From JAKAIY01 sp963809385 (GTDB lineage: Bacteria > Chloroflexota > Ktedonobacteria > Ktedonobacterales > JADMIN01): a stretch of 64,000 nt of DNA. Location: NCBI GenBank assembly GCA_963809385.1, contig CAWEJL010000006.1, forward strand, positions 186,001 through 250,000, given 5' to 3'. This document shows positions 38,201-48,017 of the stretch, in pieces; positions within the stretch are counted from its first letter, which is position 1; the number at the start of each line of letters is the position of its first letter. The notes below the pieces were generated by a model. The model was given only the letters and a program-made list of their open reading frames with translations, was not told where the DNA came from and ran no database searches. The translations under genes and the position numbers were made by a program.

Positions 38201-39350
38201 CATGCGGAGGAGCGCGAGGCGGAGACGCGCAGCCTGCTCTACGTGGCGACGACGCGCGCCCGCGATGCGCTGGTCCTGACGCGCGCGCTGATCTACAAAG
38301 CAAACTACAAGAACCCAGAGGCGAAGCTGCCCGCCGCGACGATCCTGGAGGCGAGCGAGGTCTATGCGAACGCCGCCGAGCTGCCCGATGCGGATGGCGT
38401 CGCTGGCGCGCTGGTGGCTGGCGGCGATGGCGAGGAGGATGGAGGAGGCCGGGGGCGAGGAGGAGGACGCCAGCGGCGGGCGCGGAGACGCGGGGCGCGG
38501 AGATCGCGGACGATGCGCGGATGGAGGGGGCGCGCGGGCGTTACCGGTGTTCGCCTATTACGCGCTGGATATGTATACCAAGTGTCCGCGCCGCTACCGC
38601 TATCGCGAGCTGTATCGCCTGCGCGACGGGACGGGGCCGGCGGTGGGCGCGTTCCACCGCTTCGTGCGGCGCGGGCTGGATGAGCAGCGGCGGATGCGCG
38701 CGGAGCGTCCCGACCTGGACGGCGCCGGGGCGCGGCAGGAGCTGGCCACGCTCTGGGACGGCCAGCCGGGCGTGCGCGGGACGTTCGGCGCGATGTACAA
38801 GGGGTACGCGCTCGACATCCTGGACGCGGAGTGGGAGCGGACCGCGCTGGATGGTGGCGAGGCTGCGCAGTTGCCGCTAGAGATCGCGCTGCGATCCTGC
38901 GCCGTCCAGCTCAATGTGGACGCGCTCATCACGCGCGACTCCGGCGGCGATCAGGTGATCCTGGAGCGCTGGCACACCGGGCGGCCAAATGAGAAAGACG
39001 CGGGAGACGCTCGTCTGCCGCTGATGCTGCTCGGCTACCAGCGAATGGACCCGACGGCGCGCATCAGCGTGCGGCTAGTGTATCTGGGCGCGCCGCTGGG
39101 CGAGGTGGGCGCGGCCAGCGCGGAGGAGCGCCGCGAGGCCGCGCGCCGCCGCCAGGTGGTGGATGTGACGGAGAAGGCGCGCGGGTACGTGAATGAGTAT
39201 CTGGCGGGCAAGCCAGGCAAATACAAGCAGTTGTTCAACCTGGACCGCTCGGCGCGCCGTCTCGTGGAGGGCCACTTTGACCCGCGCCCCAGCGGGCAAT
39301 GCGACACCTGCCCCTTCGCGCACATCTGCCCGGGGGATTTGCCAGAGTGA
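35225..39350 (+). CDS. ImmA/IrrE peptidase + UvrD-type helicase + PD-(D/E)XK-like fusion
   Basis: About 1,375 residues with one frameshift near 38450-38475 in a Gly/Glu-coding GA-rich run. Residues 30-190: ImmA/IrrE zinc peptidase with HELGH at 97-101 and the third-ligand block EANAFAAELLAP near 149. Residues 225-1015: SF1A helicase with all motifs: LDPSQREAA, GPGTGKT (254-260), LTFSNRAADEM, VDEFQDTNH (near 494), VVGDRNQSIYRWRGA, TLRQSYRS, VLTIHGAKGLEF, YVATTRARDAL. From about 1120: RecB/AddB-like nuclease fold with KCPRRYRYRELY and CDTCPFAHIC, four cysteines as in Fe-S AddB/Cas4 enzymes, but the D...DxK centre reads VDAL...LERWHTG. Likely acts on DNA ends in repair or defence, with peptidase-linked signalling. 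Confidence 0.85.
36973..37005. repeat. family D palindrome inside the helicase gene
   Basis: GGCCATGAATGGCCGGGGCACGGACGG, read in frame as AMNGRGTDG. A near copy is in the histidine kinase gene at 40628-40665. Confidence 0.65.
37855..37951. repeat. 97-bp MITE-like element (family A) inside the helicase gene
   Basis: Terminal inverted repeats GACCTCACCCCC and GGGGGTGAGGTC, with inner CTCTCCC/GGGAGAG palindromes. It is translated in frame as a 32-residue low-complexity insert between helicase motifs IV and V. Confidence 0.85.
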
Positions 39351-39360
39351 GGGACTGCTC

Positions 39361-39416
39361 GGCGGCTCAAGCCGCAGCTAAGGGCCTGTGGCCGCGAAGG
39401 CCGCCTGCGCGGCCTG
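39361..39416. repeat. REP-like element (family B)
   Basis: GGCGGCTCAAGCCGC followed by CCTGTGGCCGCGAAGGCCGCCTGCGCGGCC, eleven bases after the fusion gene stop. It may act as its 3' hairpin. Confidence 0.7.
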
Positions 39417-39534
39417 GGACGCGGGGCTGCGGGAGCCGCCCATAGGCGCGGCTTCAACTGCCAGCAGGTGTTTGGCAAAGACAATGTACAGGCCCTGCCA
39501 GAGTGAGGGCAGGCGCGTTTCCCTGCTAGCGCTG

Positions 39535-40408
39535 TTATGGCTGGGCGGGCGGCTCTCCGTCCACCCAGCCAAGCGCCGCGCAGTACATGACCGCCGCGAA
39601 GGCGTCGGGTCGCTCGCCCCAGGCTAGCACGCCTTCGCGTATCGTCTCGATTTCGTCAGCGCTGGCCCAGCCCTACGCCACGATGAGCGCGGTCACATCC
39701 GGGTTGCGCAGCTGCCGCGCGACGATGGCGGCGAAACGGCGGGTATCTTCCAGCGTGCCGTAATGCTCAGCCGCGATGGCGATCCCCTCCGTGCGCGCAA
39801 ATCCCGCCTCCAGGAGCAGGCGGCGCAGGGTGTGGGAATAATAGGGGCTGCCACCGCTGGCGGTGACGATTTGTGGGGCAAGCTCGGTCAATACGCGGCG
39901 TATGGGCGAATCATCAGGCGCGATGACCCATGTGCCGTAGTGGTCGTCGGAGATCGCGACAATCCCGCCGGGCGCCAGGACGCGGCGCAGCTCCTTCAGG
40001 GCGCGCAGCGGATCGCTGAGATGGAAGAGCAAGGTATGCGCCAGCGCGACATCGAAAGCGCCATCCGCGAACGGTAGCTCATAGACGCTGCCCGCGTCGA
40101 AGCGCGCGTTTTCCAAGCCACGCCCGGACGCGGCGGCGCGCGCCAGCTCCAGCTGGGCTGGTGTCCATGTCTATCCCCACCGTCTCGCCCGGCGCCACCA
40201 TCTCCGCCAGGTCGAGCGTGATGGAGCCGACGCCGCAGCCGCAATCGAGCAGCCGCATGCCGGGCCGCAGGTGTGGCGTCAGGAACGGGACCCAGCGCGC
40301 GGCGCGCCGTCCCTGAACGTACTCGACTTGCGCCTGCTGGTCCGAAATGAAATAGGTCTCGGCGCCCGCTCCTGGGGCCGCCACGCCGCCCACTGGCTCA
40401 TCGCTCAT
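39535..40408 (-). pseudogene. class I SAM-dependent methyltransferase with frameshift and in-frame stop
   Basis: The N-terminal frame (from 40408) has the SAM motif LLDCGCGVGSITLDLAE and the acidic GIDMD. The second frame (to 39673) has PFADGAFDVALAHTLLFHLSDPLRALKELRRVLAPGG, motifs II and III of UbiE-type enzymes. One indel near 40150 separates them. At 39673-39675 a TAG interrupts the frame, which then continues in phase as GWASADEIETIREGVLAWGERPDAFAAVMYCAALGW to TAA at 39535, the expected family C-terminus. A frame error plus a nonsense change suggests real decay rather than error alone. Substrate unknown. Confidence 0.75.
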
Positions 40409-40572
40409 CGCGCGCCCTCCCGCCTGTAGCCGCTAACCACCGTCTCTCGCGCGCCGTTGGGGTTGGCGCGTCACGCCGGAGAGGCCGGAATCGCTACGCC
40501 GCATCATATGGCATGGCGTCACGCTGTCGCGGCGCGGCGACAGCGAACGGCGTTCTGACAGTCCGGCCCGGT

Positions 40573-42443
40573 CTAGCGCATCACCTCTGTTCGGGTTCCG
40601 CCCGCCCGCTCGCCATCCGCCCCGTCCGTGCGCCGGTCATTTATGGCCGCGTCTCCCGCCAGCGGCAGCAGCAGCGAGAAGGCGCTGCCTTCGCTAGGGA
40701 CGCTCTCGACGGTGACGGCGCCGCCCATCGCCTCCGTCACTTCCTTGACTAGCGCCAGACCCAGGCCGGAGCCGCCGCCACCGTCCAGCTCGCGGGCGCG
40801 CTCGGAGCGGTAGAAGCGCTCCCAGATGCGCGGCAAGTCCTCCGGCGCGATGCCCTCGCCGGTGTCGCGCACGCGCAGGGCGACGCGGCGCGACTCGCCA
40901 CCGTGCGCCGGCCCTTCAGGGCCGCGTCCCGCTCCACCATCCAGCTCGACGGCCACGGCGATGATGCCGCCGGGCGGCGTGTGGCGCATCGCGTTGCGCA
41001 GCAAGTTGTGCAGCGCCTGCTCGACGCGCGCGGCGTCGGCCCAGGCGGCGGGCGTCTCCGGCGTGACCCGCGCCACCACCTCGATGCGGCCCGCGCGCCA
41101 GGCCAGCGGGGCGACGGTCTCGACGGCGCGGCGCGCCAGCGCGCCCACGTCCACCGTCTCCGGCGTCAGGTCGAGGCGGCCCACCTCGGCGCGCGCGAGT
41201 GTGAAGAGGTCGTCTATCAGCCGCTGGAGGCGCTCGCTCTCGTGCAGCATCACATCCAGGTCGCGGCGGATATCGTTGGGCGCGGCGTCATCCCAGCGCA
41301 TGCTGGCGGACTCCAGGTAGCCGCGCAGCGTGGCGACGGGTGTGCGCAGCTCATGCGAGACGTTCGCGACCAGCTCACGCCGCTGCGCCAGCAGAAGCGC
41401 CACCTGGTCACGCTCGGCCCGCAGCGCCTGCACGCCCGCCTCCAGGTCCGCCGCCATCGCGTTGAAGTTGCGCTGAAGCTGGGCGACTTCGTCGGCGCCT
41501 TCGACTGGGGCGCGGGCGGTGAGGTCGCCCTGGCGCAGCCGCTCGGTGGCGGAGACGAGGCTGAGGATGCGGCGGCTGGCCCCACGCGCGAAGAGGTAGG
41601 AGAAGAGCGCCACCGGCGGCAGGACGAACAGCATCCCGATGATGATCAGCGCGCTGAGGAAGATCAGGGCGGTGATCCACTGCAGCAGCGGAGCGTTGGG
41701 CCGCGAGATGAGCGTGGCGCCGCCAAGGATGCTCAGCCCGACCAGCGCCGCGCCCGCGACGGCGACGGTCAGCAGCGCGTGGGTCAGCGCCCACTGGAGG
41801 CGGCGGCGGCGCAGGCTATCCCACCAGAACCAGAGCCGCACGCCAGCGCGATAGACCACGAAGGCGATGGCGAAGATCGCGCTGATAATCACCCACACGG
41901 TGAAATACTGGGTATTGCGCGCCGGGTTGCGCTCGGCGAACTGCTTGATCAGGAACAGCAGGATGCCGGAAGGGGTCAGCGCCAGCAGCACGCCCAGCAG
42001 CGCCTCGCCGGGCAGCGCGCGATACCAGCGCCGCTCCGGCGGGACGCGCAGCCGCAGCGCCAGCCAGAGCGCGCAGCCCGCAGGCCCCACCAGCAGCATC
42101 ACCGTCAACAGCAGACTGACCTCGGAGCTGCGCGCCGGGTTGAGAACGCTGATCCCATTGGCGCGGCTCTGCGCTACGAGGCTGACGCCGACCAGCAGCG
42201 CCGCCAGGATGACGGTCTCGATCAGCGCGCGCGGCCACGGCTCGACCGCCAGAAAGCGCCGGGCGCGTGGCAGGTCCGGCGGCGGGTCCGGGGCGGCGGG
42301 TCCGGCGGCCAGGGCGGGACTGAACCCGCGGCTCAGGGCCTGCGGCCACGAAGCCCGCCTGCGCGGGCTAACGCGCTCCCCCTCTCCTCGCGGGAGAGGG
42401 GGCTGGGGGGTGAGGTCCGCGCCGCTGTCTCGCTGGCGTCCAT
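40573..42443 (-). CDS. sensor histidine kinase (5' end disturbed by repeats)
   Basis: The continuous kinase frame is clear from about 42250. Several membrane helices (RALIETVILAALLVGVSLV first) are followed by a HAMP linker (RRILSLVSATERLRQGDLTARAPVEG), the phospho-acceptor VANVSHELRTPVATL, and an ATPase domain with N-box LHNLLRNAMRHTPPGG, DTGEGIAPEDL and GSGLGLALVKEV. ATG 42443, with AGAGG, lies eight bases after the regulator stop, but repeats of families A and B at 42322-42417 separate it from the kinase frame with a phase change. Family C and D repeats also sit inside the 3' half. Cognate regulator directly upstream; probably senses envelope stress. Confidence 0.88.
42322..42370. repeat. 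REP-like element (family B)
   Basis: GCGGCTCAGGGCCTGCGGCCACGAAGCCCGCCTGCGCGGGCT-type unit joined directly to a family A half-element, at the 5' end of the kinase gene. Confidence 0.75.
42376..42417. repeat. GC-rich palindrome (family A half-element)
   Basis: CTCCCCCTCTCC-tcgc-GGGAGAGGGGG then CTGGGGGGTGAGGTC. Confidence 0.85.
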
Positions 42444-42452
42444 GATTGGCCT

Positions 42453-43160
<708 letters not shown>

Positions 43161-43167
43161 AGCGCGC

Positions 43168-43209
43168 GACCTCACCCCCCGGCCCCCTCTCCCGCGAGGA
43201 GAGGGGGAG
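43168..43209. repeat. GC-rich palindrome (family A half-element)
   Basis: GACCTCACCCCCCGGCCCCCTCTCCC-gcga-GGAGAGGGGG in the regulator leader. Confidence 0.85.
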
Positions 43210-43267
43210 CGTTGTCTTTGCCCAAGTATACGCCAGCCTCCGCGCGGCGGCCCGCTCCGCGACAGAG

Positions 43268-43296
43268 TTGCGACATCTGGGTGATAGCTCTATGAC
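43268..43296 (+). promoter_or_regulatory. candidate promoter of the ABC exporter
   Basis: TTGCGA, 17-base spacer, TATGAC. GACATC/GACATG blocks recur at 43273, 43294 and 43316, about 22 bases apart, compatible with OmpR-type regulator binding. Confidence 0.45.
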
Positions 43297-43400
43297 ATCC
43301 TGGCGCTATCATGGGACATGTGACGCGGGAGATGCGTCCGCATGACGCGCGCGGGCGCCAGCGATGGGCGGCGAGCGCGCGGAAGAGAGGAATGGACAGC

Positions 43401-44393
43401 ATGGCGACAAGCGTGACAGGCGCCAGCGCGGCGACCGCGCGCGCCACGACGCCAGTGGCGTTGCGGGTGAGCGGCCTGGCGAAGCGCTATGGTGAGCGGC
43501 TGGCGGTGGACCATCTCGATCTGGAGGTCCATCAGGGCGAAGTCTTTGGCTTTCTCGGCCCGAATGGCGCGGGCAAGACGACGACGATCCGCATGGTCCT
43601 CGGCCTGATCCGCCCGACGGATGGCGCCGTACAGATACTGGGCCACGACCTGGCCACCAACCGCGCGGAGATTCTGCCGCGCGTCGGCGCGCTGGTGGAG
43701 CAGCCCGCGCTGTATTCCTATATGTCGGGCCGCGACAACCTGCGCGCGATTGGCCTGACGCTGGGCGGCGTCTCGGAGGCGCGGATAGACGAAGTCCTCG
43801 ATCTCGTGGCGCTCAAGGGGCGCGACAAGGACCGCGTCAAGACCTACTCGCTGGGCATGAAGCAGCGGCTGGGCGTCGGGATTGCGCTGCTGAATGACCC
43901 GGATTTGCTGATACTGGATGAGCCAGCGAACGGACTGGACCCGGCGGGCATCGTCGAGATGCGCGATCTGCTGCGGCGGCTGGCGGCGCAGGGCAAGACG
44001 ATCTTCATCTCCAGCCACGTGCTGACCGAGGTGCGGCAGATTTGCGACCGCGTGGCGATCCTGAACAACGGCAAGCTGGTGACGGTGTCAGGGATTGACG
44101 CGCTGGTCAGCGGCAACGGAACGTTCACCGTCACGCTGGAGCCGGAGCGGGTGGCGGAAGCGCTGGCGCTGCTGCAGCGGCAGCCGTGGGGCGCGAGCGC
44201 GCGGCAGGACGGCGCGAACACCCTCATCACCGCCGCGCCCACTGGACGGGGCCGCGACCTGAACCTCTTCCTGGTGAACGCGGGCTTCGCGCCGGAGGGC
44301 CTGGCGCCGCACACCGAGGACCTGGAGAACGTCTTCCTGCGCCTGACCGGCGATACCGCCGAGATCGGCCATCATATTCGGCTTGGCGCCTAA
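43401..44393 (+). CDS. ABC transporter ATP-binding protein (exporter, CcmA/BcrA type)
   Basis: 330 residues. The start at 43401 gives ten-base spacing to AGAGAGG; 43392 is too close. Walker A GPNGAGKT (53-60), signature YSLGMKQRLG near 150, Walker B LLILDEPANGLDPAG, H-loop SSHVLTEV. The subfamily matches drug and lantibiotic exporters. It works with the downstream permease and is divergently arranged from the two-component system, which probably controls it. Confidence 0.93.
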   Translation: MATSVTGASAATARATTPVALRVSGLAKRYGERLAVDHLDLEVHQGEVFGFLGPNGAGKTTTIRMVLGLIRPTDGAVQILGHDLATNRAEILPRVGALVEQPALYSYMSGRDNLRAIGLTLGGVSEARIDEVLDLVALKGRDKDRVKTYSLGMKQRLGVGIALLNDPDLLILDEPANGLDPAGIVEMRDLLRRLAAQGKTIFISSHVLTEVRQICDRVAILNNGKLVTVSGIDALVSGNGTFTVTLEPERVAEALALLQRQPWGASARQDGANTLITAAPTGRGRDLNLFLVNAGFAPEGLAPHTEDLENVFLRLTGDTAEIGHHIRLGA

Positions 44394-44432
44394 CAGACGA
44401 CTGGCATCGCGCGAGCGATGAGGAGATACAGC

Positions 44433-45359
44433 ATGTCAACGGTAACGGCGGGGTCCGCCACGGCGCGGCCCGTAGCGCGCGCGGCGCGGCCATCCTTTCT
44501 TGGCCTGATGCGCGGCGAATGGCTGAAGGTCTCGCGGCAGTGGACCTTCTGGATCATGATCGGCCTGATGTTCGCTGGCTTCACCCTCTTCGACATCATC
44601 CTTGCCCAGGGTTCCCGTCTGCCGGATTTGATCACCAGCCGTCCGATCGAGGCGCTGGGTACGCTGACCCAGTGCTCCGATGTTCCTGCTGCGCGTCTTT
44701 TGGGGCATGATGATCATTATCCTGACTGCGCGGCTGATCGGCATGGAGTATTCCGGCGGCACAGTGCGCGTGATTCTGTCGCGCGGCGTCGGGCGGATAC
44801 AACTGCTGCTCGCGCAGCTGAGCGTGCTGGCGCTGATCGCTGTGGTGGGCGCGGTGGTCTTTATCGCGTACGTCAGCCGTGCTGGAGATGATCGTCGTCC
44901 AGGCGGTCGCGGGCAACCTCAACGTCCTCAAGGCGGCGGACCGCAATCTTCTGGGCGGATATACGAGCCTATGCGCTGTCCGTGCTGGTCAGTCTGGGCG
45001 TCTCGATCCTGATGGCGGCGGCGGTCACGGCGCTGACGCGCTCGCTGGCGGCGGGCCTGACGGTCTCAGTGATCTGGTTCCCGATTGACAACTTCTCGGT
45101 CATCATCCTGATCCTGGGCGACCGCCTGACCAAGTGGGATTTCTGGTCGCTGCTGAGCGGGGACTTTCCTGGGCCTCAACCTGAACGCGATGCCCGGCCT
45201 GGTGATGAGCCAGAACACCCCGCGGCCGTGGTGCGCGGCCTCTTCGAGCCACTGACCCCGGTGACCGGGGCGCATACGCTGCTGGTGACGGCGATCTACG
45301 CGGTGGTCTTCCTGGCGGTGGCGTTTGGTGTGACCGCCACGCGCGACGTGAAGGAGTAG
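44433..45359 (+). pseudogene. ABC-2-type permease, multiply frameshifted
   Basis: ATG 44433 has GAGGAG upstream. Protein-like pieces appear in changing frames: SFLGLMRGEWLKVSRQWTFWIMIGLMFAGF (typical ABC-2 opening), FLLRVFWGMMIIILTARLIGMEYSGGTVRVILSRG (typical core), LEMIVVQAVAGNLNVLKAADRN, LVSLGVSILMAAAVTALTRSLAAGLTVSVIWFP, and a last helix HTLLVTAIYAVVFLAVAFGVTATRDVKE. At least five frame changes are required. It would form the membrane channel for the ATPase upstream, which is intact, so base-call errors are a fair alternative to decay. Confidence 0.75.
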
Positions 45360-45364
45360 GGGGC

Positions 45365-45404
45365 GACCTCACCCCCAGCCCCCTCTCCCGCGAGGAGAGG
45401 GGGA
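45365..45404. repeat. GC-rich palindrome (family A half-element)
   Basis: GACCTCACCCCCAGCCCCCTCTCCC-gcga-GGAGAGGGGG, directly after the permease stop. Confidence 0.85.
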
Positions 45405-45408
45405 AACG

Positions 45409-45452
45409 ACGAAGTGGCCCGGCGCGAGTCTCCTCACGCCGGGCCACTTCGT
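45409..45452. terminator. bidirectional hairpin terminator
   Basis: A perfect 16-bp stem (ACGAAGTGGCCCGGCG and its complement) with a 12-base loop between convergent genes. Confidence 0.75.
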
Positions 45453-45469
45453 GTCTCCCGCTCTGCGCT

Positions 45470-46055
45470 TTACGCGTGGGCGAGGGTTGACGATGATGGA
45501 GCCTGATCCACAGCCAGGACTTTCGCTACTTCCTTGCCGCGAATGACTTCGTAGACCTCGAAGGACAGCGCGCCCAGGGCCGCCAGGGCCGCTACCAGCA
45601 GGCCGATGCCAGCGTAGAACGCGATCTGACCGATCACTGAGAACGTCCAGGCGGTATTGAGCATGGACCGCAGCGACTCACCTTTGAACATCGTATCGGC
45701 TAGCGCCTGATACTTTGCCGCTTGCGTCGGGTCAGTCGTCGCGCGCGCCTGTGATGGACCAGTAGGAGTACGGATGCCCCTGGCCCATCTCCTGGAGGTG
45801 GAGGGCAATGTATTTGTCAGCGTAGGCGTGCGCCTGATCGCCAGTAAGCACCTGCTGCCCGGCGTACGCGGAGAGGTCCGCGGGCAGGCCCGCCGCTACA
45901 CTCTTCGGGAAGTAGATCAGCTGCGGGGCAAGCTGGTCGTGAATCTGGGTTGACGTGAAGTTGCTAGCATAGAAAGCGGCGCCTGTTGCGCCAGCTAAAA
46001 CGAGAAATGCGATGACTTGTAGGACGATGATACGCCACCTGATTGCCTTTGTCAT
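45470..46055 (-). CDS. two-helix membrane protein, one frameshift
   Basis: Start ATG 46055 with AGAGGAGG upstream. N-terminal signal-anchor helix IIVLQVIAFLVLAGATGAAFYA, then an extracytoplasmic part (QLIYFPKSVAAGLPADLSAYAGQQVLTGDQAHAYADKYIALHL). Near 45745 the frame changes and continues AAKYQALADTMFKGESLRSMLNTAWTFSVIGQIAFYAGIGLLVAALAALGAL to the stop. About 195 residues when joined. No known domain; similar layouts occur as conserved hypothetical proteins in Ktedonobacteria. Confidence 0.65.
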
Positions 46056-46207
46056 ATCGAGCGCCTCCTCTGGGCAAAACCAGTTCTTGCTGATTTCTAC
46101 CGTCTGATGGTGGTATCGAGCGATCCAACGCTCGGCTCACCTCATTCCGGTTACGGATATAGGATAGCAACCTGGGTTCACGCCAATCTCACATGCAAGC
46201 GAAAGCG

Positions 46208-46282
46208 CATCACAAGCTACTCACACGGGCCGGTTTATCCCCATCACAAGCTACTCACAGGCGCCACTCGCCTGTGATGGGG
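46208..46282. repeat. 18-bp direct repeat and hairpin upstream of the desaturase
   Basis: CATCACAAGCTACTCACA occurs at 46208-46225 and 46242-46259. CACAGGCG (46256-46263) pairs with CGCCTGTG (46269-46276), and CCCCAT with ATGGGG extends the stem. The rest of 46056-46508 has no supported gene. Confidence 0.7.
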
Positions 46283-46454
46283 AGACGCGCGGCGATGCGG
46301 AAAAAGCGCGTTGCCGCCCGCGTTTCGTCGCCTCTCACGTCTCTATCTCCCCCAGCGCCGCTCGCATACGCGTCACACGCTATCCCGCCTTTAGGAGACG
46401 TTGAGACGCGACTGAAACATCTGGGATATCTTCACGCTCCAACGGGCTAACGAA

Positions 46455-46472
46455 CCACAAGTTCACTTGTGG
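46455..46472. promoter_or_regulatory. inverted repeat before the desaturase gene
   Basis: CCACAAG-ttca-CTTGTGG, 36 bases before the start codon: a possible operator or leader hairpin. Confidence 0.4.
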
Positions 46473-46508
46473 CCAGACCCCGATAGTTTTCAACAAAGGT
46501 GGTTATGC

Positions 46509-47561
46509 GTGGCGATTCAGGCCGACCTCGCGACGTTTCCCAGCGGCGCCTCACTTCCCGAGCCCGGCTCGTATAGTGAGCTCAAGCAGAAGATCAAAGC
46601 TCGCGGGCTCCTTGATCGCCAGCCCCGCCGCGCGCTGTTCCGGATCATTGCGGTGGACGCGATGCTCGTGCTGAGCGTGGCGTTCCTGCTTACGGTCCAT
46701 GTGTTTTGGCTGCAATGCCTCAACGCGCTGTTCCTGGCCTTTGTGACCACGCAGCTTGGCTTCAACGGCCATGACGCCGGTCACCGCCAGTCGTTCGCGT
46801 CGACACGCGTCAACGACATCGTGGGGCTGATCCACGGCAATCTGGGCATCGGCATGTGCTTCTCCTGGTGGCTGGATAAGCACAACCGCCATCACAGCCA
46901 TCCCAACGAGCTGGACACCGATCCGGACGTGAACATTCCCCTGTTGAGCTTCACCCAGGAAGACGCCGCGAACAAGCGCGGTGTGCTGCGCTTCGTCGCG
47001 GCGCATCAGGCGCTCCTGTTCTTCCCGCTGCTGGCGCTGGTCGGGCTCGATCTCCAGCGGAGCAGCATCATCTTCATTTTGCAGGGCAAGGCGCGCTACC
47101 CCAAGACTGAGGCCCTGCTGCTGCTCGCGCACCTTGTTGGGTATCTCGCGCTGGTGTTCATCGCGCTGCCAGGGTGGCAGGCGGTGGCGTTCATCGTCAT
47201 TCACCAGCTCGCCAGCGGGCTGTATCTCGGCTCGGTCTTCGCGCCGAACCACAAGGGTATGCTCGTCACGGAGAGCTCCTGCCGCCTGGACTTCCTCCTG
47301 CGCCAGGTGCTGACCGCGCGCAATGTCTACGGCAACCCGTTCGTTGACATGTGGTATGGCGGGCTCAACTACCAGATCGAGCATCACCTATTCCCGACGA
47401 TGCCTCGCGGTCACCTGGTGGCGGCGCGGCCGATCATCAAAGACTACTGCGAAGAGCACGGGATCTCGTACCACGAGACGGGTATGGCGCGCTCCTACGT
47501 CGAGATTCTGTCCTTCCTGCATGAGGTTGGGGAGCCAGCGCGCAAAGCCGTGGCCGCCTAG
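46509..47561 (+). CDS. membrane fatty acid desaturase
   Basis: 350 residues from GTG 46509, with AAAGG nine bases upstream. Three histidine boxes bind the di-iron centre: HDAGH (88-92), HNRHHSH (125-131) and QIEHHLF near 297. Paired membrane helices flank them. The final Q-x-x-HH is typical of delta-type or acyl-lipid desaturases without a fused cytochrome b5. Adds a double bond to membrane lipids, often on cooling; the hairpins in its leader could be involved in regulation. Confidence 0.92.
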   Translation: MAIQADLATFPSGASLPEPGSYSELKQKIKARGLLDRQPRRALFRIIAVDAMLVLSVAFLLTVHVFWLQCLNALFLAFVTTQLGFNGHDAGHRQSFASTRVNDIVGLIHGNLGIGMCFSWWLDKHNRHHSHPNELDTDPDVNIPLLSFTQEDAANKRGVLRFVAAHQALLFFPLLALVGLDLQRSSIIFILQGKARYPKTEALLLLAHLVGYLALVFIALPGWQAVAFIVIHQLASGLYLGSVFAPNHKGMLVTESSCRLDFLLRQVLTARNVYGNPFVDMWYGGLNYQIEHHLFPTMPRGHLVAARPIIKDYCEEHGISYHETGMARSYVEILSFLHEVGEPARKAVAA

Positions 47562-47603
47562 CCGCCCGGCCTGATTCCGCGACGGCGCCTCGAGGCCTTG
47601 CAT

Positions 47604-47644
47604 GCGAACGCCCACTGGGATTGTGTGTCCCGGTGGGCGTTCGC
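47604..47644. terminator. bidirectional hairpin terminator
   Basis: GCGAACGCCCACTGGG pairs with CCCGGTGGGCGTTCGC (one wobble) around a nine-base loop, between convergent genes. Confidence 0.75.
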
Positions 47645-47651
47645 GTGTAGC

Positions 47652-47933
47652 CTAGCCGCCGGGGCGCTCCGCTGGCGCGAGCGGCGGATCACCCTGGGCG
47701 CGGGCGTACTTGGTGAGCGCCAGCAGGATCGCCGTGGCCGCCGCCGCCAGCGCCGCGCGGGCGACATCGCCCCAGTTGACGCCCTGCTGGCTGAGCGCTT
47801 GGGCCAAGACCGGCGCCGCCGCGACCAGCCCGGCGCAGAGCAGCCCCTCCGCCAGCCGCAGCAGCGCGCGCTCGGCGGGCGTTAGCGTCGCGCCCGCGCG
47901 GGCGCGCTGGATGAGGTTGGGTAGCGTTCGCAT
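47652..47933 (-). CDS. holin-like small membrane protein
   Basis: 93 residues. One or two hydrophobic segments (LLCAGLVAAAPVLAQAL; VARAALAAAATAILLALTKYARA) and a charged Pro-rich end. It follows the endolysin gene on the same strand and shares the AAGGAG plus CACAC leader style seen before the other cassette genes. Size and position fit a phage holin, but holins lack a common sequence, so this is inference from context. Confidence 0.55.
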   Translation of the reverse strand: MRTLPNLIQRARAGATLTPAERALLRLAEGLLCAGLVAAAPVLAQALSQQGVNWGDVARAALAAAATAILLALTKYARAQGDPPLAPAERPGG

Positions 47934-48017
47934 GGGTGTGTGTCGCTCCTTTTCGGTGGTGGGGGGCGTGGCGGGAAGGGTCGGCGCCCGGCGGGAGGCG
48001 CCCAGCGGGAAGGGCCC

